In this document: positions 36,525-49,100 of the stretch, one piece after another
Numbering within the stretch: position 1 is the stretch's first letter
How the letters are laid out: each line of letters starts with the position of its first letter
Assembly (NCBI RefSeq): GCF_008831285.2
Contig: NC_045143.1
Location: 7,201,503-7,265,502, forward strand
Source of the DNA: Nymphaea colorata
Lineage: Eukaryota; Streptophyta; Magnoliopsida; Nymphaeales; Nymphaeaceae
DNA: 64,000 nt
Direction of reading: 5' to 3'
Notes under the pieces: model-generated
The model's input: the letters and a program-made list of their open reading frames with translations, nothing else
Databases searched by the model: none
Told to the model about the DNA's origin: nothing
Position numbers and translations under genes: made by a program

Positions 36525-37499
36525 ATGGAGATGTTGTTGCAGAGACTACATTTCATTGCAGTGTTGGGTGTCTTCTTGATAGGGCTGGCTTTTCCAGTCA
36601 TGGGGCAGCAGCCAAGTGCAGCGCCGAGCATGGCACCTTCTAGTGATGGTTAGTTCTTTGAACTCACTTGTTTATCGTTGTTATGCTGGTAATTTGCCTC
36701 ATATGAGAACAAGAAGGCTTTCTTATTCGTTTAGTTCTTGATGACGGAGAGTTTGGGGAGTGAAATTCTGAACTTTTATTTGTTCTCTTCAAAAAAATGA
36801 TTCCTGTCTTGAGTGGAAATATCATCCAGGAAGTTCAAACTTGTCAGCCTTGCGCATGTGTATTCTTGTGACAGATTTCTGCTTCTGTATTTTTCATGCT
36901 TTTAATCACATTAGTCTAAAGTTTAGCTCCCTGTCTCTTTTAAATTCAAAAATGCGGTTCAAGTTTCCAGAGGTAGGCTCTCGTGTTGAAGAACGCTCTA
37001 CAGGAAAGGTTATTATGTGAAGATTTTACTTGTGAAACCGTTGCTTTTGCTCGTTTAATACATAAAAGATGTACCTGGAAGACGGAAAATTTTTTTCCAT
37101 CTTAATTTTCATATGGAAGATTGTTTGTTTTTCAAAAACAATTTTTGATGCGGTGCGCAAACCTTGTGGTTGTTAACTTGTCATCAGAAATTGCCTAGGT
37201 AGTAATTTTAGAATCTCAATCAATCATTTGAGGACAGTTCGTTACAGGGAAAGCATTTGGCACGGATGGTTTTATATATATGAATATATACCTAAACATA
37301 TGATTATAGAAATTCTGATGCTGCCAGTGAATGTGGAGATCTGTTTCTGCTTCTCTTCTCACTGAACGAAACTGTGGATTCTTCAGGGACATCAATCGAC
37401 CAAGGAATAGCCTATGTGCTGATGATAGCAGCATTGGTGCTCACATATCTCATTCACCCACTGGACGCTTCTTCCTTCTACAGCAACTTCTTTTCGTAG
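36525..37499 (+). CDS. Arabinogalactan peptide (AGP16/20-like), GPI-anchored
   Basis: Two exons (36525-36648 and 37387-37499; a 738-bp intron with GTTAGT donor and TTCAG acceptor) encode 78 residues. Residues 1 to about 27 are a hydrophobic signal peptide ending FPVMG. The short mature part, QQPSAAPSMAPSSDG, has three Ala/Ser-flanked prolines of the kind hydroxylated and O-glycosylated in AG-peptides. The tail, TSIDQGIAYVLMIAALVLTY then LIHPLDASS, is the strongly conserved C-terminal GPI-anchor signal of the AGP16/20/22/41 group. The product should be a tiny cell-surface proteoglycan; specific roles are poorly known. A second Met at codon 3 is possible. It looks intact, with fewer proline repeats than is typical. 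Confidence 0.93.
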
Positions 37500-38433
37500 A
37501 TGCAGACGCTTTCCTTTCCACACTGGTGTACCACATATATTGAGCTCCTGATGGTTGGATTGGTGTACCCCTTGTTCTTTTTCTCTGTTCGCCCTTCTTG
37601 GGTAGTCCTGCACAAAGTAGAATGCCTTATTGTTCTGTTGTCGAGTAATTGTGATTCGCTGCCTTCATCGCCGTTGGTAAATACATAAAAATAAGAAGAT
37701 CGATTGGTTGTCTTGCTTCTCCGATTCTCCAACATAAAGTGGCGTATCAAGGTTTCACCTGTGTGAAATTAGTCTATTTTCCTTGGAGCTGAGCAGGCAT
37801 TAGTTGCAGCAGTACCAAGGGTCAAGAGGCATTTTCTTTCTCTGTTTTCTTTACAGCGCCATGAAATGAAGAACAGTGAGGGGGAGAGAGAGAGGGAGAG
37901 AGAGAGATGTCATGGTGCCTGAGATTCCCGTCACCGGCAAGATCTTGCAAGCGGGGATTGAAGAGATTTGGTGTGATACCAACAAATTGATAGGCTTGGT
38001 CCCATTCGACAACTGTGTCGAGAAAAGAATCAAATCCAACCCTTTGTTTTTTCCTTTTATTTGAGGGGAAATTCGTTTTCATTCTGAAAGTGGCTCCTGA
38101 AGCTTTGCAGAGAGCCCTGCCTGGTGGGGAGGCCGCGCCCCCACACATGGGGGCTCTTGAAAGCTTTGTTCCTAAGCTCCGAAATTATACTGTTCAGAGT
38201 CTTTTTTAACCCGCATGGCCTTAGCTATCGTGGTGAAGTGGATAGCCCTTGGATCTCTTGCAAGTTGCAATAAGGTGAAGTCATGTCACAAGTTTCAACC
38301 TTACAAGTTATCGCCCATTGTCAGCAAAGCGAAAGTGGTCAAATTCTGTGTTGAGTAGGGAGAAATCATTCAGGTTCCAATCTTTGAAACGGATTGGTAG
38401 AACACTAACACGTTAGTATTCTTATTGTTGAAC
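37500..38433. other. AGP 3' flank and unassigned sequence
   Basis: The first part is the likely AGP 3' UTR. A GA-rich tract lies at about 37878-37907. A plus-strand open frame across 37876-38064 has no recognisable domain, and I do not call it. A GC-rich patch is at 38105-38155. Confidence 0.3.
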
Positions 38434-38532
38434 ACCCTCTTAAATTGGATGTTCATAGACCTGCAACTTTTATATGAAAAAGACCCTCTTAAATTGGATG
38501 TTCATAGACCTGCAACTTTTATATGAAAAAGA
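38434..38532. repeat. Perfect or near-perfect tandem duplication, period 49 bp
   Basis: accctcttaaattggatgtt, then catagacctgcaacttttat and atgaaaaaga, occur twice back to back with no difference that I see. This implies a very recent local duplication. Confidence 0.95.
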
Positions 38533-38814
38533 ACAAACAGGTTTTAACAGGGAGAAGGAATCCTCAACCTACAATACATAGTTTGGGCTGCTAGGTTGTA
38601 TATGGTGCCATTGTGGCAGTCTGTTTGATTTTATGGAGGAAATTCTCGAGGTTTTGCCAACTAAACTCTGTCAATACATAGTAGATGATTTTGTTGTCCA
38701 TGCAATACTCATATTTGTACACATGAACAGAAATCAAACCCTGTATAGACTTTAATACCAAGGTCGGTGCTTTTAATTGTGTTGCCAAATTTGAACTGTG
38801 TAATCATAATCCTT

Positions 38815-39005
38815 GATGAGGAGTGTAGTGTAGTTGGTCAGACTGGTGGAACGGTGAAGGTCTAGTTGTCGGTTTGATTCATGTATGTGCTGCTTCTTTG
38901 GACTCACACTTTGCTTGACAAATGTACTGCTCTCCACCCACGTTCTGAAACAACCCCAGACCCCAAAGGCAGGGGGAAGGGGAGGGGGCTTCTTCTCCCT
39001 TAGGT
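38815..39005 (+). mobile_element. Possible tRNA-derived SINE
   Basis: TAGTGTAGTTGG at 38826-38837 fits an RNA polymerase III box A, and GGTTTGATTCA at 38871-38881 fits a box B, with the spacing seen in tRNAs and SINEs. The region between cannot fold into a proper tRNA as far as I can tell. No A- or T-tail and no target duplication were resolved, so the boundaries are approximate. Confidence 0.3.
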
Positions 39006-40523
39006 TCCCGAACTGTACGGCCATAATCTTTGTCATCGGAATATAGAAATCCACCCTTAAGACTTTAAGTAAATTGGTTCCATGTGCAACTAAGATCTTA
39101 TAGGATTAACAAAGAGCCTTCAAATAAATTTTCGAAGCCATAAAATTTTATCCATGTGTCCAATTGAGAACATCTAAGGATATACTGCTAGGTTCTTCGA
39201 TATGATGATGACCACCATTCGCAGTTGAAATTAAGAAGAAACCATACAAACATGATTTTATGATGTAAATTTCCCTGAAATTTGGCAACTTATATGGTTC
39301 CAAATCTTGTTGGTTTTTTTGCAAATGCATGCGTACATCTTTTGGAGCGTATTTGTAAACTTGCATCCACCTCTGTACACACAACCTCATCAGTCATCAC
39401 CAATCAATATTAAGCATCGGTTCTTACTTTCTGAAGAAACTAGTGACTCGTCCTGCGCTCCAGAGAATTCAGTAACCGGAAACGACGCAGGACCACGTCC
39501 TGTGCTGTCATGTTACTGTTGTCTCCCATGGGGTCGGCAGATCGTCGTTCATGGTGAAAGTTAATTGGTCTCGATCCTGGCCCTGGCCCAGGACGTTTAT
39601 AAGGATCATTTGTTTGCCACCAGCCTTTGATATCCACAGAACAGGTGGGAAACGGCCCGGTTCCTCATGTATGTATTTCATTCAAATCCCGACCACTTAA
39701 TTCCATACATTTGAATCTCTTTCTAATTCTTTCATTCTGTTTTTTGAAGAAAGGTAGCCCATGCAGATCAACTCACAATCGTCCAATCCAGTTCATTCAG
39801 CTGATTTACATCCCTGATTCATTTGTATACACGCTCGGGCGCCAACGCTTCAAGTATAGAGGGCAAAAGTAGACGTGTAGGATGGCTATGGATATCCTTC
39901 TTCCGAGAGTCACTGCTTAGAATAATTGTATATCATCACGTAAAAATGGATTGAACTCTCCTTTCATGAAGAAAATCATCTTCCAAAAAAAAAAAATGGT
40001 TGCATATGTATTTATTTGCACATGAAAATTCGTGAAGGCTCCAAAAGCACTGTGTAACTCTTCTTAGCAACCCAAGACTAGAAAGGAACTGGAGAAAGCG
40101 CTTTACCATATATGACTGAAACGTTTAACTAAAACTGTGAACATAAAGAACAGAAAAAGAAGAAAAAGCAAGAGTCTGCACAGAAGGGAGACAAGAAGAT
40201 TTTTAGTGCAATGACCAACAATCGACACAAATAAGATATTGGTACTAATAGAGGGGGCAGCATCTTTAACATTTCTGCCACCAGTTATAATAAGAATTCA
40301 AGTATTCACACACGGAAAAGTAAGCACATTAAGCTGCTCAAGCAACTTTCATTATACACTAAAATCTTTACACCAACTCTCGTCTCGATGCTCGTACCAT
40401 CAGCCTATCCTTTATATCAAGAGGAAAGAAGAGTATCAAAAACTTCATTTCTGTCATCAACTGAGCTTAGACAAATACCTAATGCACATTAGTGGTTAGA
40501 CATGATCATTGAATTTTACCTTC
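39006..40523. other. Intergenic stretch without a recognised gene
   Basis: I see nothing but short open frames without domains. The part near 40500 is the probable VPS32 3' UTR. Confidence 0.4.
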
Positions 40524-43500
40524 CTAGAGTGCCATCTCTGCCTGCAATGCAGCAAGCTCCTCATCTTCAGCTGTAGCTTTCTGAGGCGCAGGTCGCACTG
40601 GTTGCCTGCCAGCAGGAACATATACTGGAGCAGCAGGTGCCGTAGTTGCTGGCTGAAGCAGCTGTTCTTCCAATTCTGCTCCCTCCAGCTCCTCTAGTTC
40701 AGCTTCCAACTCATCCTGCCATGGTAAAGAATTAGCAATTCCGTCTAACAAATGCAGTCAGAGGTTAGATTTACAGAAGGGTTAGGGATTTACTTCATCA
40801 AAGTCTGCAGCAGCACCAATTGGGGCAGCCAACGCTTCCTGGATCTGCTTCATGTTTTCAGTCTGTTCATTTATTTCATCCATGGTCTTATCAACATCAT
40901 CAATGTTCCTGGTCAAAAATTTATGTCGGTAAATGGTACATTGGATATCAATCAAGTTACATATTCCCAATAGTAGATTAATTAAACAATTTTCCTTAAT
41001 ATATAGACGTACGTTGCTTTTTGCATAGCTTTCATTGCTGCAGCCCCCGTCCTCAATGCATCTACTGTTTCTGTGGTAGCCTTTGCACCTTCTAGCATAA
41101 TCATCTACACGAAGAAAGAATAAAATATGCTTGAGGCAATCCTTGAGACAATACTTATACTAGATCAGGAACCCCTCCAGAGAAAAGAAAATGACACTAA
41201 AATAACTCACTTGATCATGAATTCGGAGCTGGAAATTTCCAAGTGTCTCAATCTGTTGCTCATACATTTTTTTCCTCTTCAAACATTGTATTGCAGCTGT
41301 ACATTGGAAAAGAAGAATATATATTTATGGTTGTTATGTTTGCTTCCAGCCTATTTTTCACAGTCAACATATTACAACAATCAAAAAGAATTGTGAACCT
41401 GGAGAATATAAAAAATTGTATAAAAAAATACTAATTCTCTTTATTTGAAGATGATTACAGATTTGCCTTTGTTCCCCATATCGAAAAAGTTATCCAAAAA
41501 ATTATGCTAAAACTGCCATTTCATGGCAATAAACTTTTCAGACTGCATATCCGGAGACTAGAGATGTAATTAATTACACAAGCAAATATGGAGAAGCCTA
41601 CAAAACAGAAAGAATCTCATTCACGCTTGGGTAATTGAGGAAGGTTAATCAACACAAACAGATTTTCACCAAACAACAAATCACACATACGCATGTGCAT
41701 CCTTGATTGTACATCTCACCATTGTGATGGTAATACAGAAGAGACCAGTCAGACTCACATACTACTTGAGCCATTGACAATAACAGTCATCAGGAGTTTG
41801 GATCCTATCAAGGATAGGCTACTGCCAAAGATGAGCAAACCTTGCGAAAGGACTTGCATCATATGCAAATATGCGGCCAATAGTGGCTGGAGCTTGGATA
41901 TTCACCTTACCAGAACCAATATGAGATTTCACAACTAAGTCACATGGGTACTTCAAATAAAGTGCCCATACCCGTGAGGCACAAGGGCACCTGGACAAAC
42001 CTGGCTACTTTTTGGATGGAAACAAATATAAATTACTCACTTTTACTTGATTTAACTTGTTTCTAACTCAGTTTTCATTCTTTTTTACAAGTTATTGGTC
42101 ATTAACATGTAGGATTTTTATTTATGTTAGTTGTTTATTTAAATCTTGCTTTCATTTTGATTTTTTTTTTGTTATTTCGCAAGACACATATATATAGCCC
42201 ACCACTATATTTTCTAAAATTGTTGTGCACATACTCTCATCTCTGTATCTATATCCAAACCCGTACCCGCACCCGCACCCATGTGACTTAAATAACAGTC
42301 ATTTGATCAGGCCAAACAAAATAGAAGAACATTTTATTCTTTTCTATGGGAAAAGAAAATATTTCAAGAAGAGAGAATACCATAGAATTTAGAAAAGCAT
42401 GGAGCCATGAGAAGTATAATAAGTTCAAACTTTCATGCACTAGCAGGGCAGAATCCTCCTAATCCAGATCAAACTGCAGCCTTCTGTCTCTAAAGTGGCA
42501 GGGACACACCCTTGAAAGCTTTTTTGATCCTATCCAGGTCAGCCCATGCTAAGTTCTTTGAGTACCTACACACGGCATGTTTCGGGGACACCCTTGAATG
42601 CCCTTTTGGAGAGAAAACGTCATTTTGGATGGCATTTAAGGAGTGTTTAGGTGACAGTCAAAAGTGGGTTCATAGAAAACCCAATTGCGACAAAATGACG
42701 TTCCCTAAGCACACAGACTAGGTTTTCAAAACTGGTAAAAAAACTGGGCTCTCATATAGCTTGGTTTTACAACACATGGTTTTCTGAGGGTGTTCACCCA
42801 AACACAACCTTGACCCTTTTTTAATGTTTGTATCCCATAGCACATGTTTTGTTCTAATATCATATACACCTTCAAGCAGGAGGTCTACGAAATATCTGCT
42901 TCTTTCCCATAATTGTTTTTTAGATTTTCCCTCCCTTTCACTTGGATGAATACTGAATATGGAAAGCTACCTTTCTGGATCTTCAAGAGTGAAAAGTGCT
43001 ATTATAAGCACTGTGTTTGGCAACAAGGATCAAGCATTGGACTTGAAAGCCTTGAAGGAAAGCATACAGAAAAGAAAAAGTTAAAATTTGAAATGCCTGG
43101 TTTGCACGAACTTTAAGGAGAATAACTAGTTTAAATAAAACAAAAAACGAAATAGAAGAAAAACTACTTGTACTAATCAAAACTATAGAGCTAGTAGTCC
43201 CTCTGCATAATGCAAGAGAATATTGCAACATGTAGGTGTTAGACCCTTACATGCTAGATCCATCAAGAATAATCTCAACTACAGAAAGTATCTACTATCT
43301 ACACTGATGGTTTGCAAGGAAAATGAAAAAGAGAGAGAGAGAACAGTGTTAAATGAAAAACTGCCCTGCCTTCTTTTTCTTGCCCCTTTCCCCAACTATC
43401 AATGTGGAAACTTTCAAATTTTCAATGGTTGAGATCATTTCCAAATATGCTGCTTACGTGTTCCAGCAGTTAAGTTATTTTCATAAACATAAAGACATGG

Positions 43501-45702
43501 ATAGATGCAAAATATATGATAATACAAGAATAAAAAAATCTTGAATATTGGCATTTTAATTTCAAAATTAGATTTTATGAGTCCAGAAAGCTAAAATCTT
43601 TAATTTAAAAAAACTTTAAAATCTAACATATACATCATTTGCATGATTTTTTTTTTAGTCCTATAAATTTTAACTTTTTGCATTTATCAACCTGGTTGGA
43701 TTTATAAACAACAGCACTCGTGGGGCTTGAGAGTCAGGAGGTGTGAGGAGACAAGATAAATTGGAAGATATCATTGACCATTAATCCTTACACACACACA
43801 CACACACACACACTCAAAAAATATAAACTAAACATACCTCGCTTATTCTTAGCCCTTGTAAATTCCTTTGCTCGCTCAACCTCTGCAGCAGCCTTCTTCT
43901 GAAGTACTTTCTCCTTTTTCTCAAGCATCTCCAGAGTCTATTTAATACATAAACAAGTCAGTTTCAAATCAGAATATATACTTTCCATATTCTCACAGTG
44001 CTGAACTTTCCCAACTATAAATGACTCAAAAACAATGAAGATCCAGCCGAATATATTATTCAAATTCTCACAATACTTTACTTTCCAAATATAAATGGCC
44101 AAAAGAATGAAGAACCAGCTGCAGAGAGAACATATATATCTTCACTTAAATCATCAAAATTGACCAGCTAGCACATATGTATTCAGGACATTCCCTTCAT
44201 TACAAGAGCGCCCATCACAATAATTAGACACTGATTCACAGTTTCTTAATCTCATGCATAGACAGACAACAATTAGAGGAAGATAAGCAGCAAAGGATAA
44301 CTAGATTGCATCCAGTGATATATTCTTTCCAGAGGAACCACCCAACTCCTGAATTATTTGACTACAAAATAAGGAGAAAACAGATAACCAGGATATGCAG
44401 AATAGTTTCTCCATTTTATAGACTTCGTACATGGAATGCCCAAACTACAAAAGAGACCTCAAAAATCCGACAAGAAGAAAGATCAAGGTCTCTGAAAAAT
44501 ACAACAGGAAAACGGGAAGGAAAAGCACGGATCTCAAGCATTTCAACTATAGAAACACAAATAAATACAAGCGTAATAGAAACTGGATACAATTTTTTCA
44601 AACAAAAGACAGTGAAATATAGTATGCAGAAAAATCTTCATCAGCCTGGCAAACGAGATAATGCATTCATTTATATTTTTGTTATTCAAGATAACTCCTT
44701 CGAGCACTAGGCAGACAAGAGCAAGATTGCCACATCAAAGAAAACATGTCACTCCGATGAAAAAAATCAGCAAATAAGCGCATTAATTTTGCAGGTTGGG
44801 CACTCAACCATCTTATTAATTATTATATAAATTCAAAAGGAGAAGAAGAATATTAATTTTATCTTTATTTTTAATTGGAATTTTGTATGAAAATATTAAT
44901 TTGATTAAACGGTCTACTCCTGACAATTTTTTATGAACTTTTTGCAGATTCACAAGGATATAAATTTCAAGGGCACGGCCTTTTGTGGGCTTGGTGCAGG
45001 TGCACCAGCAGAGTACTAGTTGAAACTTGAAAGGGAAAGGACTGACTACTCCCATGGACCATCAGAAAGACTAACTTATGAGCTGATGATAGAATAACAA
45101 GAAAAGCCATCTAGTGTACTCAATACCCATCTGTTCGAAAAAGTATTGCATATATCAAACTTGGCCGTCTACCAGTTGAAAGAGGCGACTACGACTCCAG
45201 CCATTAGCATAGGAATCCCATTCGTGACATCAATTGATGAAAACTGCTCACGCTTTATGCGCCTCTTCCATGAGTTCTCCACCCAAATTCACCCACCTCT
45301 GATGTCCCATCTAAACCCTCAAAATAATTGGACATTGAGAATAAAGCGAAAGGGAAACGCCAAAAAAAAAAAAAAAATCTACGGTCAACCAATATATGCA
45401 AAATCATGGCCCTCACCATCTTTAACCATTAGAGCCACAATTCAACGCGATTACGAAGCCTTTACATTACAAGAGTTCACCACCATAATCCCAGTATCTT
45501 TCGTGTACCGATAAACAAAATACAACGGTAAACGAGTGACGATATGAAAACCTATACACTTTAGCAGCGTATCAAAAGAACACCAAATCAAAGAACCTAA
45601 TTAATAAGTTTTCGGAAGAAAGAAACCTACCTCGTTTAACTTATCAAGAGTGGCAACTGCATTTGTCTCCTGTTTCGGCTTCCCAAATATTCTGGTAAAC
45701 AT
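40524..45702 (-). CDS. VPS32: SNF7/VPS32 (CHMP4-type) ESCRT-III subunit, six exons
   Basis: ESCRT-III filament subunit that polymerises on endosomal membranes and drives inward budding in multivesicular-body sorting. Exons: 45702-45631, 43937-43838, 41296-41211, 41104-41013, 40908-40794, 40715-40524, all with GT-AG borders and consistent phase. The product is 218 residues, the usual length. It starts MFTRIFGKPK. The basic helical core includes KRAAIQCLKRKKMYEQQ, ETLGNFQLRIHDQMIMLEG and ATTETVDALR. It then turns acidic (NIDDVDKTMDEINEQTENMK, DELEAELEELEGAELEEQLL) and ends in the MIM-like EDEELAALQAEMAL that binds Vps4-type ATPases. It matches plant SNF7.1/SNF7.2 (VPS32) closely. Intron 1 is about 1.7 kb and intron 2 about 2.5 kb, and intron 2 holds a MITE-like element. 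Confidence 0.96.
42640..42808. mobile_element. Small MITE-like element in VPS32 intron 2
   Basis: GTGTTTAGGTGA (42643-42654) and TCACCCAAACAC (42794-42805) are complementary at 11 of 12 bases, with non-coding sequence between. The style fits short hAT or PIF MITEs. The target duplication was not resolved. Confidence 0.5.
43790..43814. repeat. (CA)n microsatellite in VPS32 intron 2
   Basis: An uninterrupted CA run about 25 bases from the exon 2 donor. Confidence 0.95.
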
Positions 45703-46090
45703 GATTGCCTCCCCTCAAAACACGACGCCCTAAACCTATCAACAAGAAATCAAGAAGAATCCAAAAAGAGGATAACATATAACACCCATAGGTCCTGATT
45801 ATTCTGTAATCCCCAAATCAAAAACAAAGAGAGAGGAAGAGAGAGAGGGAGAAGGAGAGAGAGAGAGAGAGAGGAAATTCAAACCCTTTATGAAGAGAAT
45901 GATGAACCAGAGAGGAGAAAAAACGATCCGATCGGTGTCAAGGGATCATGCAAAGGACCGAAATCGCGAAATTAGGGCAAAAGGATCCCTGCCTTGGAGG
46001 AGAGAAGAGGCGATCGTTAATCAATCCTCCAGGATCAAGCAAGGCCTCTCTCTCTCTCTCTCTCTCACTTGAACGGAAGGAGGAGGAAGA
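45703..46090 (-). promoter_or_regulatory. Probable VPS32 5' leader with GA tracts
   Basis: Read on the minus strand, GA runs lie at 46045-46066 and 45832-45873, separated by sequence with several ATGs, including a three-codon upstream frame (ATG at 45949, stop ending 45938). A leader intron cannot be excluded. GA/CT-rich leaders are common in plant housekeeping genes. Confidence 0.45.
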
Positions 46091-46115
46091 CCAGTGGGCT
46101 AAGCATCGCGTCAAT

Positions 46116-46126
46116 TATTTTATAAC
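46116..46126 (-). promoter_or_regulatory. TATA-like box of VPS32
   Basis: The minus strand reads ttataaaataa about 30 bases upstream of the presumed start of the GA-rich leader. Confidence 0.4.
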
Positions 46127-46139
46127 ATTCGACAAATAG

Positions 46140-49100
46140 CGGCCGGTTTTTTTCCGTATTTCCATGTTGACGCTTGATATTTGACAAAATAAACGTAACC
46201 CCATTAACTTACAAACACATGTTTTGTGAATCCAAAAGGTCCAAATATTTCTTTCGCACTTTTCATGTTAGAACTCCTTCGTGGGGGCAGTGTAAATTTA
46301 GGGCTTTTCTAGCCATATAGGGAGTTTTCAGGTTGTTTATTATGGCGTTTCATCAATAATGATGAAATACCATAAGTAATTAACAATAGGTGAATGCGAT
46401 AATCAACTTTTCATAAATGATAATGATTGTCACTTGTTGTTAATTGATTATGGCATTTCACCGTCGAATCCCATAATACTAAAGTCCTCTCTCTTTGATT
46501 CTTTAGTAAATCAGCATATACTTAAAAAAACTATTTTCGCCTTGAATTTTAAAAATATTCATAAAGTACATTTTAAGTCGATACGTTTACAAAAAGCACT
46601 TTTATTAAAGAGAATGTTTCTTTGAATATTTTTTACTGTTTGCATTCAAGATGGGTTGGTGGGATAATGTTTTATGTTGTGGTATCTAGCAAGGGATCAC
46701 ACTTGTGAACTTTGTTTTAAATCCAGATGTTTATCTAAAATTTTTGAAAACAAGCTTTTGTAAAATACATAAAAGCTTGAGTGGCTTTCGGTAGATTCTC
46801 ATTATTTTATATTGTACAATACTGGAACGGGAGCAGGTTACACGTTAAGGCGATTCGCTGAGCTTCCTGGCAAAACCCGGCCGAGCTTCCTGGCAAAATC
46901 TCGTGCCGATTTCCCTTTCTCTACTTCCGCCCAATCGAGACTCTGACCGTGCTGCCTTGGTCGTCCCCCTAGATGGCTCGATGCAGTCTCAAGCCAATCT
47001 CTACAAAACGGGTCGGGTCCGGGAGGATGGTTTGAGGCATTAGAATCAAATCGACCAACTTGAACCAATTTATCAGAGCTTACTTAGCCGTCATTGAAGA
47101 TTCAGATCTACTAACCGGATCAAGGTAGGGGAATATCAACAGTGGACTCAATTGGATCGGCTGTGGTTCTGGTTTTCTACTGTGGCAGAATAGGTCGGAC
47201 TGCTGGATTCTAGGTGGGTTAGGTCGGTGTGCTCGGCTATCAAGTGGGTTAAACCAGCCTAGTCAGCAAACAGTCAAAGTCTGTGTTAATTGTCGGCCAG
47301 CATGAGCTGGCCCCAACTTGCTCGGGCGCTTTCCGCGTTGAAGGCAAGTAAACTCACGCGGTGGTTAGTTGCACACCCTTAGTGGCCGACCACGACTGTT
47401 CGGGTGCTTTGGCTCTGATGCAGCTGCATGCATGCAAATAAATAATTTGCTTCAGCTTTCATGTGTGAGAAGCCAGAACATATATAAATATTCATGTCAT
47501 ATATACATATAAGTTAATAAATATAACGGCACTTAGATAAGAGACAAAAACCTGAACTATTAAAATTATTTATTTGACCATTTTTTTGGCAATCTAACTT
47601 TATAGTGATGATCTTGAAAACAATTTAGTATGATATGTATATTAATTTTTTTACTTCAATAATATTTTTTAATAACAAAATATGAACCGTTTTTATAACA
47701 ACAAATTTTAGTAGTAGAAAGATCTTTTTCAAAAATAACTTGAACTGAAACATTATTTATAGTAAATTAGTGCTAAAATGTGACCGATGAGATCTTATAC
47801 ATGTGAAACTGAGCGAATGTAATCCATTCTCTTCAAGGAACAAGCCAACAGAGTCGACGTCTGTTTATAAGATCCAGTACAGGGCAATATTCTATTGAAA
47901 GTTTTAATTGTCAAATCCATGCAGTGCTAGATAGTATATCCTGCTAGCAGTTTTTTCTTCGCCAGCTCAACTGTCAATACCTATTTTAAAAAAGTTTTAC
48001 CACTCATAATTTTTTAATAATTTAATGGGGTTAAATTTTAATTTTTCAAAAAAAAAATTGCGACTATGCTCAAACTTTTGTAGTGATTTAAGAGTTCTTT
48101 ACCATGAAACGTAGGGGTGGGTGTCGGGCCGGGTTGGGCCTGAAGCCCGAGCCCGAGCCTGACTCGACTCGGCCAGTTTAAAAATAAATAAATATTTTTA
48201 AAAATTATAAAATAAAATTTAATAATTTAAAACATATTTTTAATAATAAAATATATATTATTAAATTTTAAAAAATGATAAAAAATATTTTTTTATTATG
48301 ATCAGGCCAGATCGAGCTGGACGAGGCCCGGTTTTTCCAGCCGGTGGCCCAGGCCAAGCGAAACGTTTTCCATGATATAAAAGACAACCTTGCTTTCAAT
48401 CCTTTCCGGGTAGCTGATAGATTTATAAAGAGTGAACAACCCTTTTTCATTGTCAAGTCACTTCTGCTAAAGATGATTGTATGATCTCCAAATCTAGAGC
48501 TCTTTATCGAGGTGTATGTCTCTCATTCAATTTCCAAACATGAGGAATCTGATAAATCAGAATTTTTGAATGTTGTGAGTCTTTCGTGAATCTATGCCAA
48601 ATATTAAAATATAGATTTATGGAACACTCGTTCATCATACCATGTCCCGCAAGTTTCAAGAGGATTTTAATACCTTCCTTGGCCTTTTGGCTAAGTTTTA
48701 AAAAGATTATTAAATTGCCTGAAAGGCTTTTTTTATTGACAAAACTTGCATACTATACCAGTGGCAGAGTCAAAAATTTTGAACAGAAGACCATTAATTC
48801 AAAGCATTTTACACACCCTTAGAAGCACTAATATATAAAAATGTGCAAATAGTTGAAGGTATTAATACGAAATGAAATAATTTTTTTTAGGAATACGTGA
48901 GCAACTGCCCATGGAAGCCCACATGTAGCACTTCACCTGGATCATGTGATATTTTATGCAGAGGGTGTCATTTAATTTATTTCCTTCTCATCGTTTTCAT
49001 TATTTTAATGGTCATTGTCATTCTTTAGTTTTAAAAGGCTGGGTGATAAAATTCTTGCTAGACAAAAAAAATTTGTGTACTTAAAATTCTATAGGCAAAA

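Noticed and set aside
36284-36631. 115-residue minus-strand open frame over the AGP promoter and exon 1
   Set aside because: Antisense shadow of the AGP exon with a Lys/Glu-rich low-complexity part from a T-rich tract.
38826-38881. Intact tRNA gene
   Set aside because: Box A and B look right, but I could not form paired acceptor and anticodon stems; listed only as a possible SINE.
43790-43814. CRISPR-like repeat array
   Set aside because: This and the other short repeats in the window are ordinary dinucleotide microsatellites without unique spacers, in a plant nuclear context.
44306-44710. 134-residue plus-strand open frame inside VPS32 intron 1
   Set aside because: Lies in an intron of the opposite-strand gene, is AT-rich, and has no domain or splice context.
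46838-47068. GC-rich minus-strand open frame of 76 residues
   Set aside because: No recognised domain, and contains a short nucleotide tandem repeat; more likely old element debris than a gene.
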